Assembly: GCA_964501335.1 (NCBI GenBank)
Contig: CAZCTC010000033.1
Coordinates: 14,285 to 78,284, forward strand
Direction: 5' to 3'
Source: CAZCTC01 sp964501335
Lineage (GTDB): Bacteria; Chloroflexota; Anaerolineae; B4-G1; SLSP01
Length of the DNA: 64,000 nucleotides
The first letter of the stretch is position 1, and each line of letters opens with the position of its first letter. A program made the translations under genes and the position numbers. The notes under the pieces were generated by a model. The model saw only the letters and a list, made by a program, of their open reading frames with translations, had not been told where the DNA came from and made no database searches. Below, piece after piece: positions 6,952 through 14,540 of the stretch.

Positions 6952-8460
6952 TTATTCCCAACGTTTCCATCCTATCTCGTAGTAATGAAGGATGATCTGT
7001 TTGTCGAGCGTGCTGATTTCCGTGGCGATTTCCGATGAGTCGCTGTCGAAGATCCGGCTGGCTTCCCACAGTTCGGGGGTCAGATAGCGCAGGGTGTCGG
7101 GAGGCGTCAGTGTTTTGGTCGGGATGGCGCGGTTGGAGGCCAGCACAAAGCCCCAATCCCCGAAGGAGGGGACGTAAATGTGATAGGGCAGGGTCTGGAA
7201 TCCGGCCGACGTGACGGTGTGAGCGATGCACCAGTAGGTCTCGCGGGCGAAGTAGGGCGAGGTGGATTGCACGGAGATCATGCCTCCGGCGGCCAGCCGA
7301 TTTTCGATCATTTTGTAGAATTCCTGGCTGTAGAGTTTCCCCAGGCTTTCATGTTCCGGATCGGGAAGATCGACCAGAATGACCGGGAAGCGTTCTGCTC
7401 CGGTTTGCAGGTAGTTGAAGGCGTCCTCATGGACCAGTTCAACCCGGGGATCAAGCATGGCGCGTTGGTTGACGGTGAGCAGGGCGGGATGTTCCCGGGC
7501 CAGCCGGGTGATTTCGGGATCGATATCGACAAGCACGATGCGCTGCACGTCGGGATATTTCAGCACTTCCCGGACGGCCAATCCGTCGCCGCCGCCCAGG
7601 ATGAGGACCGATTCCCGGGAGGGGCTCAGGAGCATCGGCGGATGGACCAGGAATTCGTGATAGCGGTATTCATCTTCGGCGCTGAATTGCAGGCTGCCGT
7701 CGAGGTAGAGTCGGAGATCGTCGCCCCAGCGGGTGAGGATGATTTCCTGGTATTGGGTGCGTTTGGTGTAGATGATCGGGTCGTCGTAGAGGCTCTGTTG
7801 GAAGAAGCTGTTGAGTTGCAGGGCCCAGATCTCGCCGCCCAGCAGCAACAGTGAGATCAGGCCGATGAAGCCGCCGATGGGGCGCCAGTTGGGAATGCGG
7901 GTTCGGAACAGTCCCAGGGTCATCGCGGCGACGGCCATGTTGAGCAATCCCGTAGCGAAGGAGGTCTTCAAGAGCCCCAGATAGGGGAGCAATATCAGCG
8001 GAAAGACCAGCGATGCAAGCAAGGAGCCCAGGTAATCGAAGGCGAGGACATTGGAGAGGGTGTTTTTCAACGCATCCTGTCCTCCGCTCAACCGGGTGAG
8101 CAAGGGAATTTCCATCCCAACGCCGCTGCCGATCAGGATGATGATGACGACCATGGCCGGGTAATAGAGGTTGCTGAAAGTGAAGAAGGAGTAGAGCAAT
8201 CCGGCCGACGCGCCGCCGATCAGTCCAACGGCAACTTCGATCAAGATGAACCAGGTCAGAGAGTCGCGGGTGATCCAGCGCGAAGCATACGAACCCAATC
8301 CCATGGCGCTCATGAAGAGGCCGATGGTGAGCGAAAATTGGGTGACGCTGTTGCCCAACAAATAGGAAGAGAGCGTGCCGACGATCAGTTCATAGGTCAG
8401 CGCGCAGACCGCCAGAACAAAGACTGAGACCAGGAGCAGGGTGGATTGGCGAGATGTCAA
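6952..8460 (-). CDS. speE: Membrane-anchored spermidine synthase (polyamine aminopropyltransferase)
   Basis: A 502-residue protein. Residues 1-210 hold about seven transmembrane helices (LTYELIVGTLSSYLLGNSVTQ is characteristic of this membrane-fused branch). Residues 220-500 form the aminopropyltransferase domain with the AdoMet-type loop LILGGGDGLAVREVLK (GGGDG 289-293), the acidic VDIDPE at 312-317 and the catalytic-region DLPDP at 364-368. The reaction expected is transfer of aminopropyl from decarboxylated AdoMet to putrescine, at the cytoplasmic membrane face. It sits between the DUF350 gene (6 bases) and speD (3 bases), so they are surely co-transcribed. Confidence 0.9.
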   Translation of the reverse strand: MTSRQSTLLLVSVFVLAVCALTYELIVGTLSSYLLGNSVTQFSLTIGLFMSAMGLGSYASRWITRDSLTWFILIEVAVGLIGGASAGLLYSFFTFSNLYYPAMVVIIILIGSGVGMEIPLLTRLSGGQDALKNTLSNVLAFDYLGSLLASLVFPLILLPYLGLLKTSFATGLLNMAVAAMTLGLFRTRIPNWRPIGGFIGLISLLLLGGEIWALQLNSFFQQSLYDDPIIYTKRTQYQEIILTRWGDDLRLYLDGSLQFSAEDEYRYHEFLVHPPMLLSPSRESVLILGGGDGLAVREVLKYPDVQRIVLVDIDPEITRLAREHPALLTVNQRAMLDPRVELVHEDAFNYLQTGAERFPVILVDLPDPEHESLGKLYSQEFYKMIENRLAAGGMISVQSTSPYFARETYWCIAHTVTSAGFQTLPYHIYVPSFGDWGFVLASNRAIPTKTLTPPDTLRYLTPELWEASRIFDSDSSEIATEISTLDKQIILHYYEIGWKRWE

Positions 8461-8466
8461 TGTGAA

Positions 8467-8757
8467 CTACCGGATGGCGGTGGAGATGATGATGGCGATT
8501 CCGATAAAGACCCCGGCCAGCATGATGCCCAGCGCGATGTTCTGGTCTTCGACCAGTTCCCGCCGCAGATCCAGCCCGATCATGCGATCGAATGCGACAT
8601 AGCCGGCAAGGCAAAGTAGAATCCCAATGACGCCGTAGATCAGGGTCGAGAGGATGGACATAAGGTTGAGGTCGTCGGTGGGCGTCTGGTAGAGATAGGT
8701 GGTGAAAGGCATGATCCCTGCTGCCAGGCTCCATAGAACGATCGATTTGGATTTCAT
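8467..8757 (-). CDS. DUF350 (UPF0719) small membrane protein
   Basis: A 96-residue protein with three predicted helices: an N-terminal segment, LSTLIYGVIGILLCLAGYVA and the C-terminal NIALGIMLAGVFIGIAIIIS. The pattern YGVIGILLCLAGYVAFDR followed by LVEDQNIALGIMLAGVFIG matches the DUF350 module, which normally occurs once or twice per protein. The start ATG 8757 is chosen because AGGAGGA precedes it by five bases; the longer frame upstream runs through the neighbouring small gene. The family's function is unknown. It often accompanies membrane spermidine synthase and DUF4178 genes, as here. Confidence 0.85.
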   Translation of the reverse strand: MKSKSIVLWSLAAGIMPFTTYLYQTPTDDLNLMSILSTLIYGVIGILLCLAGYVAFDRMIGLDLRRELVEDQNIALGIMLAGVFIGIAIIISTAIR

Positions 8758-8779
8758 GATTCCTCCTGCTTTAGTTAAG

Positions 8780-8953
8780 TTATTTTCCGGCGCCGGGGCC
8801 GCCGCCCTGGACCTGGGGGCCGTTAAGGCTGCCGGCGCGGAGAGAGCGGGCGCCGACCCGTTGTGATCCATATCCCCAATAGGCGGCCGTGCAGACCATC
8901 AGGAATGCGGCCAACAGTACCACCATGATGATTCGAGAAAGCCACTTGGTCAT
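8780..8953 (-). CDS. 57-residue single-span membrane or secreted peptide in the polyamine operon
   Basis: This short gene reads MTKWLSRIIMVVLLAAFLMV and then ends in a Gly/Pro-rich tail (...GGGPGAGK). One hydrophobic helix spans residues 7-25, with a possible lipobox-like Cys at 21. ATG 8953 follows a good AAGGAGG. The stop at 8780 is 22 bases before the DUF350 start. It occupies the position in which related operons of other phyla carry a small DUF4247-type membrane protein, but I cannot claim homology. Coding is supported by the ribosome site, spacing and operon position, not by a recognised domain. Confidence 0.65.
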   Translation of the reverse strand: MTKWLSRIIMVVLLAAFLMVCTAAYWGYGSQRVGARSLRAGSLNGPQVQGGGPGAGK

Positions 8954-8994
8954 GGAATGCCTCCTTATTGTTAATTGCCTGTGCGATAAGTTTT

Positions 8995-9099
8995 TAGCGT
9001 CCCGTAAAAGGCTTTTTCCTGGTCAGATACGACACGCTGTGCGAAGCAGGCGGAGAGAGTTTTTTGTTGGTATTTTTGCACTGTCAGTGCAAAAATACC
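8995..9099 (-). repeat. HPR hairpin repeat, copy 6 (divergent stem)
   Basis: The tail begins TAGCGTCCCGTAAAAGGC at 8995. The stem GGTATTTTTGCACT 9069-9082 pairs with 9086-9099 around GTC, lacking the usual GC core and TCTG loop. It sits inside the polyamine operon between the large DUF4178 gene and the 57-residue peptide gene. Confidence 0.8.
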
Positions 9100-9150
9100 G
9101 ATTTTTTTCGATCTGTGTAATTGTTCATTCGTGCCGATTAAAAACAGCTT

Positions 9151-9256
9151 TAGCGTCCCGCAAAAGGCTTTTTCCTGGTCAGATACGCCGCGCTGGATGG
9201 AAAGAGAGAGTTATTTTTATTCATTTTTCGGCGGCTTCAGAATGCCGCCGAAAAAT
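9151..9256 (-). repeat. HPR hairpin repeat, copy 7
   Basis: The tail begins TAGCGTCCCGCAAAAGGC at 9151. Stem ATTTTTCGGCGGC 9223-9235 with 9244-9256; the inner T-T mismatch opens the CAGA loop to 8 bases. It lies in tandem with copy 6 inside the operon, same orientation. Confidence 0.85.
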
Positions 9257-9302
9257 AGGCTTTTCTTTCTCTGTTTTCCGGGTTGACGGTATAGGGCGTT
9301 TA

Positions 9303-10904
9303 TCAGTTGTCAAAGGCGTCGGTGATCTGTTCAACGATGGATTCGCGCGTGTCGCTCGACATGCCCATCCAGGTGAAGAGTAGCGCCAGGAAGCCGCAGA
9401 CGGCGGCAAAGATCCAGAAGTAATGGACGGCCCAGACGGCGCCCCGCACCTGAACGTGGACCTGGGCGGTTTGGACCTGAGTTTCATCCATTGCTACTTC
9501 CAGGAAATATTCGCCGGGATCTTCCGGGACGAAAATATATTCGCCGGAAAGTGAGTTTTCGTGCCAGTATTCCCCATCTTCAGTGCCGGCTTCATCCCAG
9601 AATTCCGAGGCGAAGAGGTCGAAATCCAGATCGTCCGGCGAGGTGATGCCGATATCGACTACGGTCCAGCTGTTGGTGGGCAGGCCGTTGGTCGAGGCTT
9701 TGATTTGATAGGGGCGGTTGGCCTCTTTGATGTTGATAGGGCCCAGCGTGGCCGCCGCTCCGCCCAGAGAGACGTTGACCCATTTGTCGAGGATGGGGCG
9801 GCCCAGGGCCGAGGTGACGCCGCCGAAGATGAGGACCACGCCGGCCAGGATGCCGCAGAAGGCAGCCAGTTGTCGGTAATAGTTGCTTTTTTCTGTCGGA
9901 GTGATGACGGGTTTTTTGACCAGATCTTCGCGGCCGAAGGCTTTCCAGACCTGAGCCCAGGAGATGGCTTTGCCTTCGAGCAGTTCGATCTCATCGAGCC
10001 GGTATTCGACGCTGTAGCGATGGATGCCCCGTTCAGCTTCGAGATAGTTGAACTGTTCGCCGATCTGTCCGCGCCAGGTCAGTTCGCCGTTCATGGCGAT
10101 CAGCTGGGCCTGAGAGCGTTCGCGGACGATGGCATTGCCGCCGGGCACCGGAATCGAGCCGGCAGTGCGGGGATTGAAGGCGGCGGTCGGGGTGACCTTG
10201 CGTTGCAGCAGAAAGCCGTCTTCTGCATCGTAGCTCAGCCAGAGGAAGCTGCCGCGTTCGGTGGCAAGCAGCCATTCGTCCCACTGCCAGCGGTCTTCGT
10301 CGTCCCAGCCCATGTAGCGGGTCCAGCCGACGACCTGACAGCGGATATCGTTGAAGGTGGCTTCCATCCCCAATTCGATCGGTTGAGCCGGGCGGATCTC
10401 TTTGTTGATCGAGCCGACGACCTCGGCCTGTTCGGCTCCCAGATCGAGGATACTCTGGCAATAGTTGCAGACGACGGTGCGGGTGGCTTCGCCGCCTTTG
10501 AGGTTGACGCTGCCGCCGCAGTTGGGGCAGGTGAGAAGTTTCAGGGAGACTTCCCCGCCGCTGATCGAGGGCGGGAGTGTGGGGGCGGCGGGAGCACTTT
10601 GAGGTTGATCCTGAGGGGCCGGCGTGGACGTTGGGGCCGATTTCAGGGCTTCGAGTTGTTCGGCGGCCCAGCGGTTTTCCGGATTCAGGACGAGGACGCG
10701 GGTGAGGCATTTGCGCTTCTGTTCCGGATCGTCCATGACGCGGGCGAGCCAGAGCCAGGCCTCTTCGTTTTGGGGATCGGCTTTTAAGACCTCGCGCAAT
10801 CCCTGGATGGCCGGTTCTTTGGCGCCGCGGCGGGCGGCCCGGATGGCACGCTGCAATTGTTCGTTGATTGGATTTTCGCTCACGTCAGTAATCTTCGCTC
10901 TCAA
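9303..10904 (-). CDS. TPR, zinc-ribbon and DUF4178 membrane protein
   Basis: A 533-residue protein. Residues 10-90 form TPR-like helices (EAWLWLARVMDDPEQKRKCL). A Pro/Ala/Ser linker leads to a zinc ribbon with CPNCGG (126-129) and CNYCQ (146-149). A DUF4178-like domain follows: the element GWTRYMGWDDEDRWQWDEWL (194-213) matches the W-DEW core. One transmembrane helix lies near 347-367, an extracytoplasmic beta-rich region of about 120 residues comes next, and a last helix is near 492-515. It overlaps the upstream DUF4178 gene by 20 bases; GTG 10883 is an alternative start. Two HPR copies separate it from the downstream small gene. Confidence 0.75.
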   Translation of the reverse strand: MRAKITDVSENPINEQLQRAIRAARRGAKEPAIQGLREVLKADPQNEEAWLWLARVMDDPEQKRKCLTRVLVLNPENRWAAEQLEALKSAPTSTPAPQDQPQSAPAAPTLPPSISGGEVSLKLLTCPNCGGSVNLKGGEATRTVVCNYCQSILDLGAEQAEVVGSINKEIRPAQPIELGMEATFNDIRCQVVGWTRYMGWDDEDRWQWDEWLLATERGSFLWLSYDAEDGFLLQRKVTPTAAFNPRTAGSIPVPGGNAIVRERSQAQLIAMNGELTWRGQIGEQFNYLEAERGIHRYSVEYRLDEIELLEGKAISWAQVWKAFGREDLVKKPVITPTEKSNYYRQLAAFCGILAGVVLIFGGVTSALGRPILDKWVNVSLGGAAATLGPINIKEANRPYQIKASTNGLPTNSWTVVDIGITSPDDLDFDLFASEFWDEAGTEDGEYWHENSLSGEYIFVPEDPGEYFLEVAMDETQVQTAQVHVQVRGAVWAVHYFWIFAAVCGFLALLFTWMGMSSDTRESIVEQITDAFDN

Positions 10905-11508
10905 TGATCAGATCGGCATCGTTGACTGGACGGCCGAGGGAGAGTTCGATTTCGTCGTCCGTATATTCCACACTGACCAGGGCATTGCCGGCGGTCCCTT
11001 CCACGTAGGAGACCTTTTCGCCGGGGACCAGGGTGAAGGCGAGCTGGCCTTCGCCGCCGATGATGTGGGCCTGACCGCGTTCGGTGATGAAGACCTGGCG
11101 GTCGGCGATCTGAACGGTCTGTCCGACGCGAATCGAGTCAAAGGGGGGGATGGTGCCGGTAAAGGTCTGTTTGACGAAGAAGCTGTAGTTACCTTCGTCG
11201 ACGACGAGCCAGCCGGGTTTGCCGTTATCGAAGACGATGAACCATTCATCCCACAGGCCGGCGTCGTATTGATAGCGGAGCCGGCCCATGACTTTGAAGG
11301 GCTGGTTCCAGAGTTTGCCGGCGGCATCGAGATAGAGAAGCGAGGGCATTTCTGCCAGTTTGGCAGTTTTGCCGGTAGGATCGAGTCCCGAATCGTGGAC
11401 CAGAGAGATCTGGCCGCAGAAATCGCAGGTAATCATTTTGACAAAGCGATTTTTAAGAGGAAGCGGGGCTCCGCAGGCCGGACAACTCAGGCGTTTTGCT
11501 GTCGTCAT
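10885..11508 (-). CDS. Zinc-ribbon plus DUF4178 domain protein
   Basis: A 207-residue soluble protein with an N-terminal zinc ribbon CPAC (9-12) and CDFCGQ (28-31) followed by a DUF4178-type beta domain: FKVMGRLRYQYDAGLWDEWF and then GWLVVDEGNYSFF. DUF4178 proteins have no known biochemical activity. In other phyla they are encoded with DUF350 and membrane aminopropyltransferase genes, and that arrangement is reproduced here. It is the first gene of the six-gene operon; the upstream region (11509-11577) has no promoter that I find convincing. The shared ribbon-DUF4178 organisation with the next gene suggests duplication within the operon. Confidence 0.8.
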   Translation of the reverse strand: MTTAKRLSCPACGAPLPLKNRFVKMITCDFCGQISLVHDSGLDPTGKTAKLAEMPSLLYLDAAGKLWNQPFKVMGRLRYQYDAGLWDEWFIVFDNGKPGWLVVDEGNYSFFVKQTFTGTIPPFDSIRVGQTVQIADRQVFITERGQAHIIGGEGQLAFTLVPGEKVSYVEGTAGNALVSVEYTDDEIELSLGRPVNDADLIIESEDY

Positions 11509-11635
11509 CGTGTTTCCCTTATGCGATTTTGGATGGCGGTAGCTGAGAATGGGAAGATAATTTAGATCAAGTATCCTGGAAACGAGCGCTTTGTCAAGCG
11601 CGGGGGCCGAGGGCCCTCACCTCCACTGCCCCCAT
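11509..11635. other. Intergenic region upstream of the polyamine operon
   Basis: Ends in a C-rich stretch CCCTCACCTCCACTGCCCCC. Its last 11 bases are repeated after the mobile-like element that follows. No gene is seen. Confidence 0.4.
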
Positions 11636-11844
11636 ATTAGGCAACTTAAGGCGATGCATCGGTAGTCCCCAGCCTTGTAGCATCCCGTAAATGGCCCTTT
11701 CCCTGTAAGGTGCGACACGCGTGATGGAGGGAGATAGTTTTTTATTCATTTTTTCGCGCGCCGCAGACGGCGCGCGAAAAAATGGGCTTTTTCTTCCCCT
11801 CTTTTCCGGGTGATTGCGATTGCAAATGGCTTAAGTTGCCTAAT
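11636..11844 (-). mobile_element. MITE-like element with 15-bp terminal inverted repeats carrying an HPR core
   Basis: The left end ATTAGGCAACTTAAG (11636-11650) is the exact inverse of the right end at 11830-11844. The inside carries a complete HPR (11678-11784: tail TAGCATCCCGTAAATGGCC, stem CATTTTTTCGCGCGCCG with loop CAGA). The direct repeat CCACTGCCCCC flanks the element at 11623-11633 and 11850-11860. No transposase gene is present, so mobility would be in trans. A second copy is at 63441-63653. Confidence 0.7.
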
Positions 11845-12039
11845 ACGCCCCACTGCCCCCTCTCCCCTGTTTTGCCGGGATGGGGCGACGCGCCTGACCT
11901 TGCTGCGCTGCTACGGTGGTCCAGCCGGCGGCGCGGGAGGGAGAGGGGGCCCAGATGGAGACGACCCGGGGCAGGGTAAAGGATGTTTTCGCGTCGGCCC
12001 TCACCCCAGAGCCGGCTCGGAGCGGAGTAAAGGAAAAGG
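11845..12039. repeat. GC-rich repeat region with CCCTCACCCC words
   Basis: Contains CCCCTCTCCCCTGTTTTGCCGGGA, GGAGGGAGAGGGGG and GGATGTTTTCGCG joined to GGCCCTCACCCC. The same word combination forms the tandem repeat at 63737-64000. No coding frame has a ribosome site. Confidence 0.5.
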
Positions 12040-12140
12040 ATGATTTCGCGCGCATTCTGATGCGCGCGAAATCATAAATAAAAACAAACTTCCCCTATCC
12101 TGCGCGTGGGTTCTTACCAGGAAAGGCCTAAGTGCGGGGA
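12040..12140 (+). repeat. HPR hairpin repeat, copy 9
   Basis: Stem ATGATTTCGCGCGCAT 12040-12055 with 12060-12075, loop TCTG. The tail is AAATAAAAACAAAC, then GCGCGTGG and GTGCGGGGAG. The promoter of the next gene starts 7 bases later. Confidence 0.8.
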
Positions 12141-12146
12141 GTTGCG

Positions 12147-12174
12147 TTGCCAGGTGTTTTTGATAAAGTATAAT
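12147..12174 (+). promoter_or_regulatory. Promoter for the membrane protein/phosphoesterase pair
   Basis: TTGCCA (12147-12152), 16-base spacer, TATAAT (12169-12174). The ATG at 12290 is about 110 bases downstream. Confidence 0.6.
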
Positions 12175-12289
12175 CCGGCATTGTAGTTTGTGTGATCGAT
12201 TGGGATCATGAGACGCGCGTTGAGTCACGATGTGCCGTTCTGGGCGTATTTTGCTCAATGTTTAGAGTGGAATCGGGGGTGAAAATACT

Positions 12290-12703
12290 ATGTCCAAAAT
12301 CCGTGGGATGGGATGTGCTCTTTTGTTGGGGCTCTTTTTATGTTCCGGGGTGGTTTATATGCTGTTTACCGCGGGCGTTGTCGATGATGTTTTTATCGCT
12401 CCCGGCTATGAAGCGCGCGCAGTCTGGATTGAGGAGGCCGGTCGCGCCGACCCGCCCGATGTGGAATTTTTGTTGGCTTCCCTGACCGGGCCGGATTGGA
12501 TGTCTTCGGCTCTGGCGGCGGAGGAATTAGGGCGACTTCAGCAGTCCGGGAAGTTGACTCCGCAGCAGGCGGAGCAGGCCGGACATGTTTTGCGCCGGCT
12601 GTTGGATTCGGGCCATTGGTGGCGGTTTGGTTGGGATGAGGATGAACCGGATTTCGGTCAATTTCAGGGGGCTGCCCTGGAAACTTTGGAGGTGTTGCCA
12701 TGA
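12290..12703 (+). CDS. Hypothetical membrane-anchored protein
   Basis: A 137-residue protein with one N-terminal hydrophobic helix (CALLLGLFLCSGVVYMLFTAG, about residues 9-29) and no clear signal cleavage site. A soluble domain rich in Trp, Glu and Asp follows. The segment LTGPDWMSSALAAEELGRLQ and the helix after it resemble a single HEAT-like repeat, but this is weak. The stop overlaps the ATG of the phosphoesterase gene (ATGA), so the two are translationally coupled. I do not recognise the family. Confidence 0.65.
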   Translation: MSKIRGMGCALLLGLFLCSGVVYMLFTAGVVDDVFIAPGYEARAVWIEEAGRADPPDVEFLLASLTGPDWMSSALAAEELGRLQQSGKLTPQQAEQAGHVLRRLLDSGHWWRFGWDEDEPDFGQFQGAALETLEVLP

Positions 12704-13359
12704 AACTGATTGCGTTACCGGATCTGCATGGTGGATTGGCGCCGCTGGCGAAGATGGGAGCGGTGCTGGCGGCTGCCGATTTGATTTTGCTGGTGGGCGA
12801 TCTCACCAACGGCGGCGGGACGGCGGAAGCCTGGTTGGTGGTCGAGACAGTGCGCCGGTTCAATCCGGCGGTGCTGGCGGTGCCGGGAAATTGGGATGAT
12901 GCTTCTGTCGATCGTTACCTGACCGGGTTGGGGATCAATTTGCATCGCCGGGCGGTCACTTTCCAGGGCGTGACTTTTGTCGGTGTGGGGGGATCGCTTC
13001 CCACCCCGGGGCATACCCTCAATGAGATCTCCGAAGCCGATTTTGAGCGTTGTCTGGCTGAGGCGACGGCCGGATTGAAGGCCGGGCAGCCGGCGGTGCT
13101 GATCTGCCACGAGCCGCCGATCGATACGCGCTTCGATTTGACCTGGAGCGGGTTGCATGTGGGCAGCCGGTCGATTCGGGCTGTTATTGAACGAATCCAG
13201 CCGGCGCTCTGTTGTACGGGGCATATCCATGAGGGGAGTGGGGTTGAGCTGTTGGGATCGACGTGGGTGCTCAATCCGGGTTTGTTGTGGGAAGGACACT
13301 ATGGCTATGCCGAACTGGTTGCCGGCGAGGTTCGGGTTGCTGAGGTGCGGGAGATCTGA
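12700..13359 (+). CDS. Calcineurin-like metallophosphoesterase
   Basis: A 219-residue protein with the metal-binding blocks of the family in order: ALPDLHGG (Asp 7, His 9), LLVGDLTNGG (Asp 31), VPGNWDD (Asn/Asp), CHEPPID (His about 135) and TGHIHEGSG (His-x-His about 175). The first block normally reads DxH, as seen here. Close relatives are YfcE-like and Icc-like phosphodiesterases, but the substrate is not predictable. It starts within the stop of the preceding gene. Confidence 0.88.
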   Translation: MKLIALPDLHGGLAPLAKMGAVLAAADLILLVGDLTNGGGTAEAWLVVETVRRFNPAVLAVPGNWDDASVDRYLTGLGINLHRRAVTFQGVTFVGVGGSLPTPGHTLNEISEADFERCLAEATAGLKAGQPAVLICHEPPIDTRFDLTWSGLHVGSRSIRAVIERIQPALCCTGHIHEGSGVELLGSTWVLNPGLLWEGHYGYAELVAGEVRVAEVREI

Positions 13360-13504
13360 CGATCGGGATTAAAGGATTTTTAACGCAAAGCCGCTGAGTT
13401 GCAGAGACGCAGAGAAGGAAAAAGCATCAATCGCGCTTTCCATTATTATTGAATAATCGCGGTACCGCAAAAGTAACTCAGCTTCTACCTGTGCGGTAGG
13501 CATT
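13360..13504. repeat. Intergenic region with CGCAAAG-type periodic repeat
   Basis: AACGCAAAGCCGCTGAGTTGCAGAGACGCAGAGAA is followed by CGGTACCGCAAAAGTAACTCAG, related to 6418-6476. No gene is seen. Confidence 0.5.
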
Positions 13505-13612
13505 TTAACTTCCCGCAAAAAGCCTTTGTTTGGTAAAAAGCGCCGCGCTGGATGGAGGGAGAGAGTTTTTTATTTATATTTTCGGCGGCTTTCTGAAGCC
13601 GCCGAAAATATG
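13505..13612 (-). repeat. HPR hairpin repeat, copy 10
   Basis: Tail CTTCCCGCAAAAAGCC then GCCGCGCTGGATGG. Stem ATATTTTCGGCGGCTT 13576-13591 with 13596-13611, loop TCTG. It is followed by GGGCTTTTTTTCC and the extended flank CAGACTAACCGCACAGGTCG, shared with copies 13 and 20. Confidence 0.85.
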
Positions 13613-13651
13613 GGCTTTTTTTCCAGACTAACCGCACAGGTCGTTTAATCT

Positions 13652-14263
13652 TTACCAGAGATCATAAGGTGTGATGTCCCGGGTCTGCCCAGACAGGGTA
13701 TCGGTTACCTGACAGGCAAATCCGTTTCCCAGGCTTACCCGCCCAAAATGGTAGAGATAGCGATCCGTTCCTGCCTCTCGGGGATTCCAGTGTTCCCAGG
13801 TTTGTAGATTCCGGTAAGTTTGATCTTCAATCGGCAGGATCATGAACGGCCGGGGGATTTTTCTCCGACGGAAATAAAGCTGCAGCCGGACTTGAATTTG
13901 TGAGAGGGGCGAATCCAGCAACCACGGCCGGGTGGGGATGAAAAATTCGGCGGTGGATTTCGTGACGGTGTTTTCGATCTGAATTTGAATTCCACGGCGG
14001 TTTTTCTTCAGGGAGTAGGCGGCGGCCCCTTGCTGCCCGCCGGCGCCGTAATAGGGCAAGACGTTCCCCTGTTTTTGGAATTCCAGCATCATCTGTCGGC
14101 TTAGATCGTCAATGGGGAACCGGCCGTGGAACGATCCGGTTTCCAGCTGTTCGTTGAAGACGAGTTGATCCTGTTCCTCTTCCCACTGGGTGATGGTCTG
14201 GCAGATTTTTCCCCAGAGGATGAAACGAAGGGTGTTTCGGGCGTGTTGAAAGAGGGCGGGCAT
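13652..14263 (-). CDS. Hypothetical protein
   Basis: A 203-residue soluble protein, no recognised domain. It starts MPALFQHARNTLRFILWGKI and has a beta-rich middle (GIQIQIENTVTKSTAEFFIP, then IQVRLQLYFRRRKIPRPFMI). The family could be a small lineage-specific group. ATG 14263 is chosen over longer in-frame starts because the upstream frame runs through HPR copies, which are non-coding elsewhere. The ribosome site is weak (AAGGAATTC). HPR copies flank the gene on both sides. Confidence 0.6.
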   Translation of the reverse strand: MPALFQHARNTLRFILWGKICQTITQWEEEQDQLVFNEQLETGSFHGRFPIDDLSRQMMLEFQKQGNVLPYYGAGGQQGAAAYSLKKNRRGIQIQIENTVTKSTAEFFIPTRPWLLDSPLSQIQVRLQLYFRRRKIPRPFMILPIEDQTYRNLQTWEHWNPREAGTDRYLYHFGRVSLGNGFACQVTDTLSGQTRDITPYDLW

Positions 14264-14283
14264 AAAGAATTCCTTACAAGTTT

Positions 14284-14390
14284 TTTGCGTCCGCAAAAGG
14301 GTTTTATTCGGCTGGAAGCGACGCGCTGGATAGGGGGAGAGAGTTTTTTGTTTATGTTTTCGCGGGCTTTCTGAAGCCCGCGAAAACATG
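14284..14390 (-). repeat. HPR hairpin repeat, copy 11
   Basis: Tail TTTGCGTCCGCAAAAGGG, GACGCGCTGGATAGG, GAGAGAGTTTTTT. Stem ATGTTTTCGCGGGCTT 14354-14369 with 14374-14389, loop TCTG. Confidence 0.85.
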
Positions 14391-14402
14391 GATTTTTTCT
14401 CT

Positions 14403-14504
14403 GCGTCCCTGGTGCCTTTGGGGCGAAAAGCGACGCGCTGGATGGGCAAAGAGAGTTATTTTTATTCATATTTTGGGCGGCTTTCTGAAGCCGCCCAAAA
14501 TATG
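14403..14504 (-). repeat. HPR hairpin repeat, copy 12, tandem to copy 11
   Basis: Tail GCGTCCCTGGTGCC, GAAAAGCGACGCGCTGGATGG, GAGAGTTATTTTTATT. Stem CATATTTTGGGCGGCTT 14467-14483 with 14488-14504, loop TCTG. It has the same orientation as copy 11 but a different stem. Confidence 0.85.
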
Positions 14505-14540
14505 GTCTTTTTGATGTTTCTAGGAGGAGTGAGGGAAAGT

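Noticed and set aside
9561..10787. A 408-residue frame antisense to the TPR-DUF4178 gene
   Set aside because: The minus-strand gene has zinc-ribbon, DUF4178 and membrane features; the plus frame has none.
13652..14449. Longer version of the hypothetical gene starting at 14449
   Set aside because: The extension is encoded by an HPR hairpin and tail; the same sequence is non-coding elsewhere.
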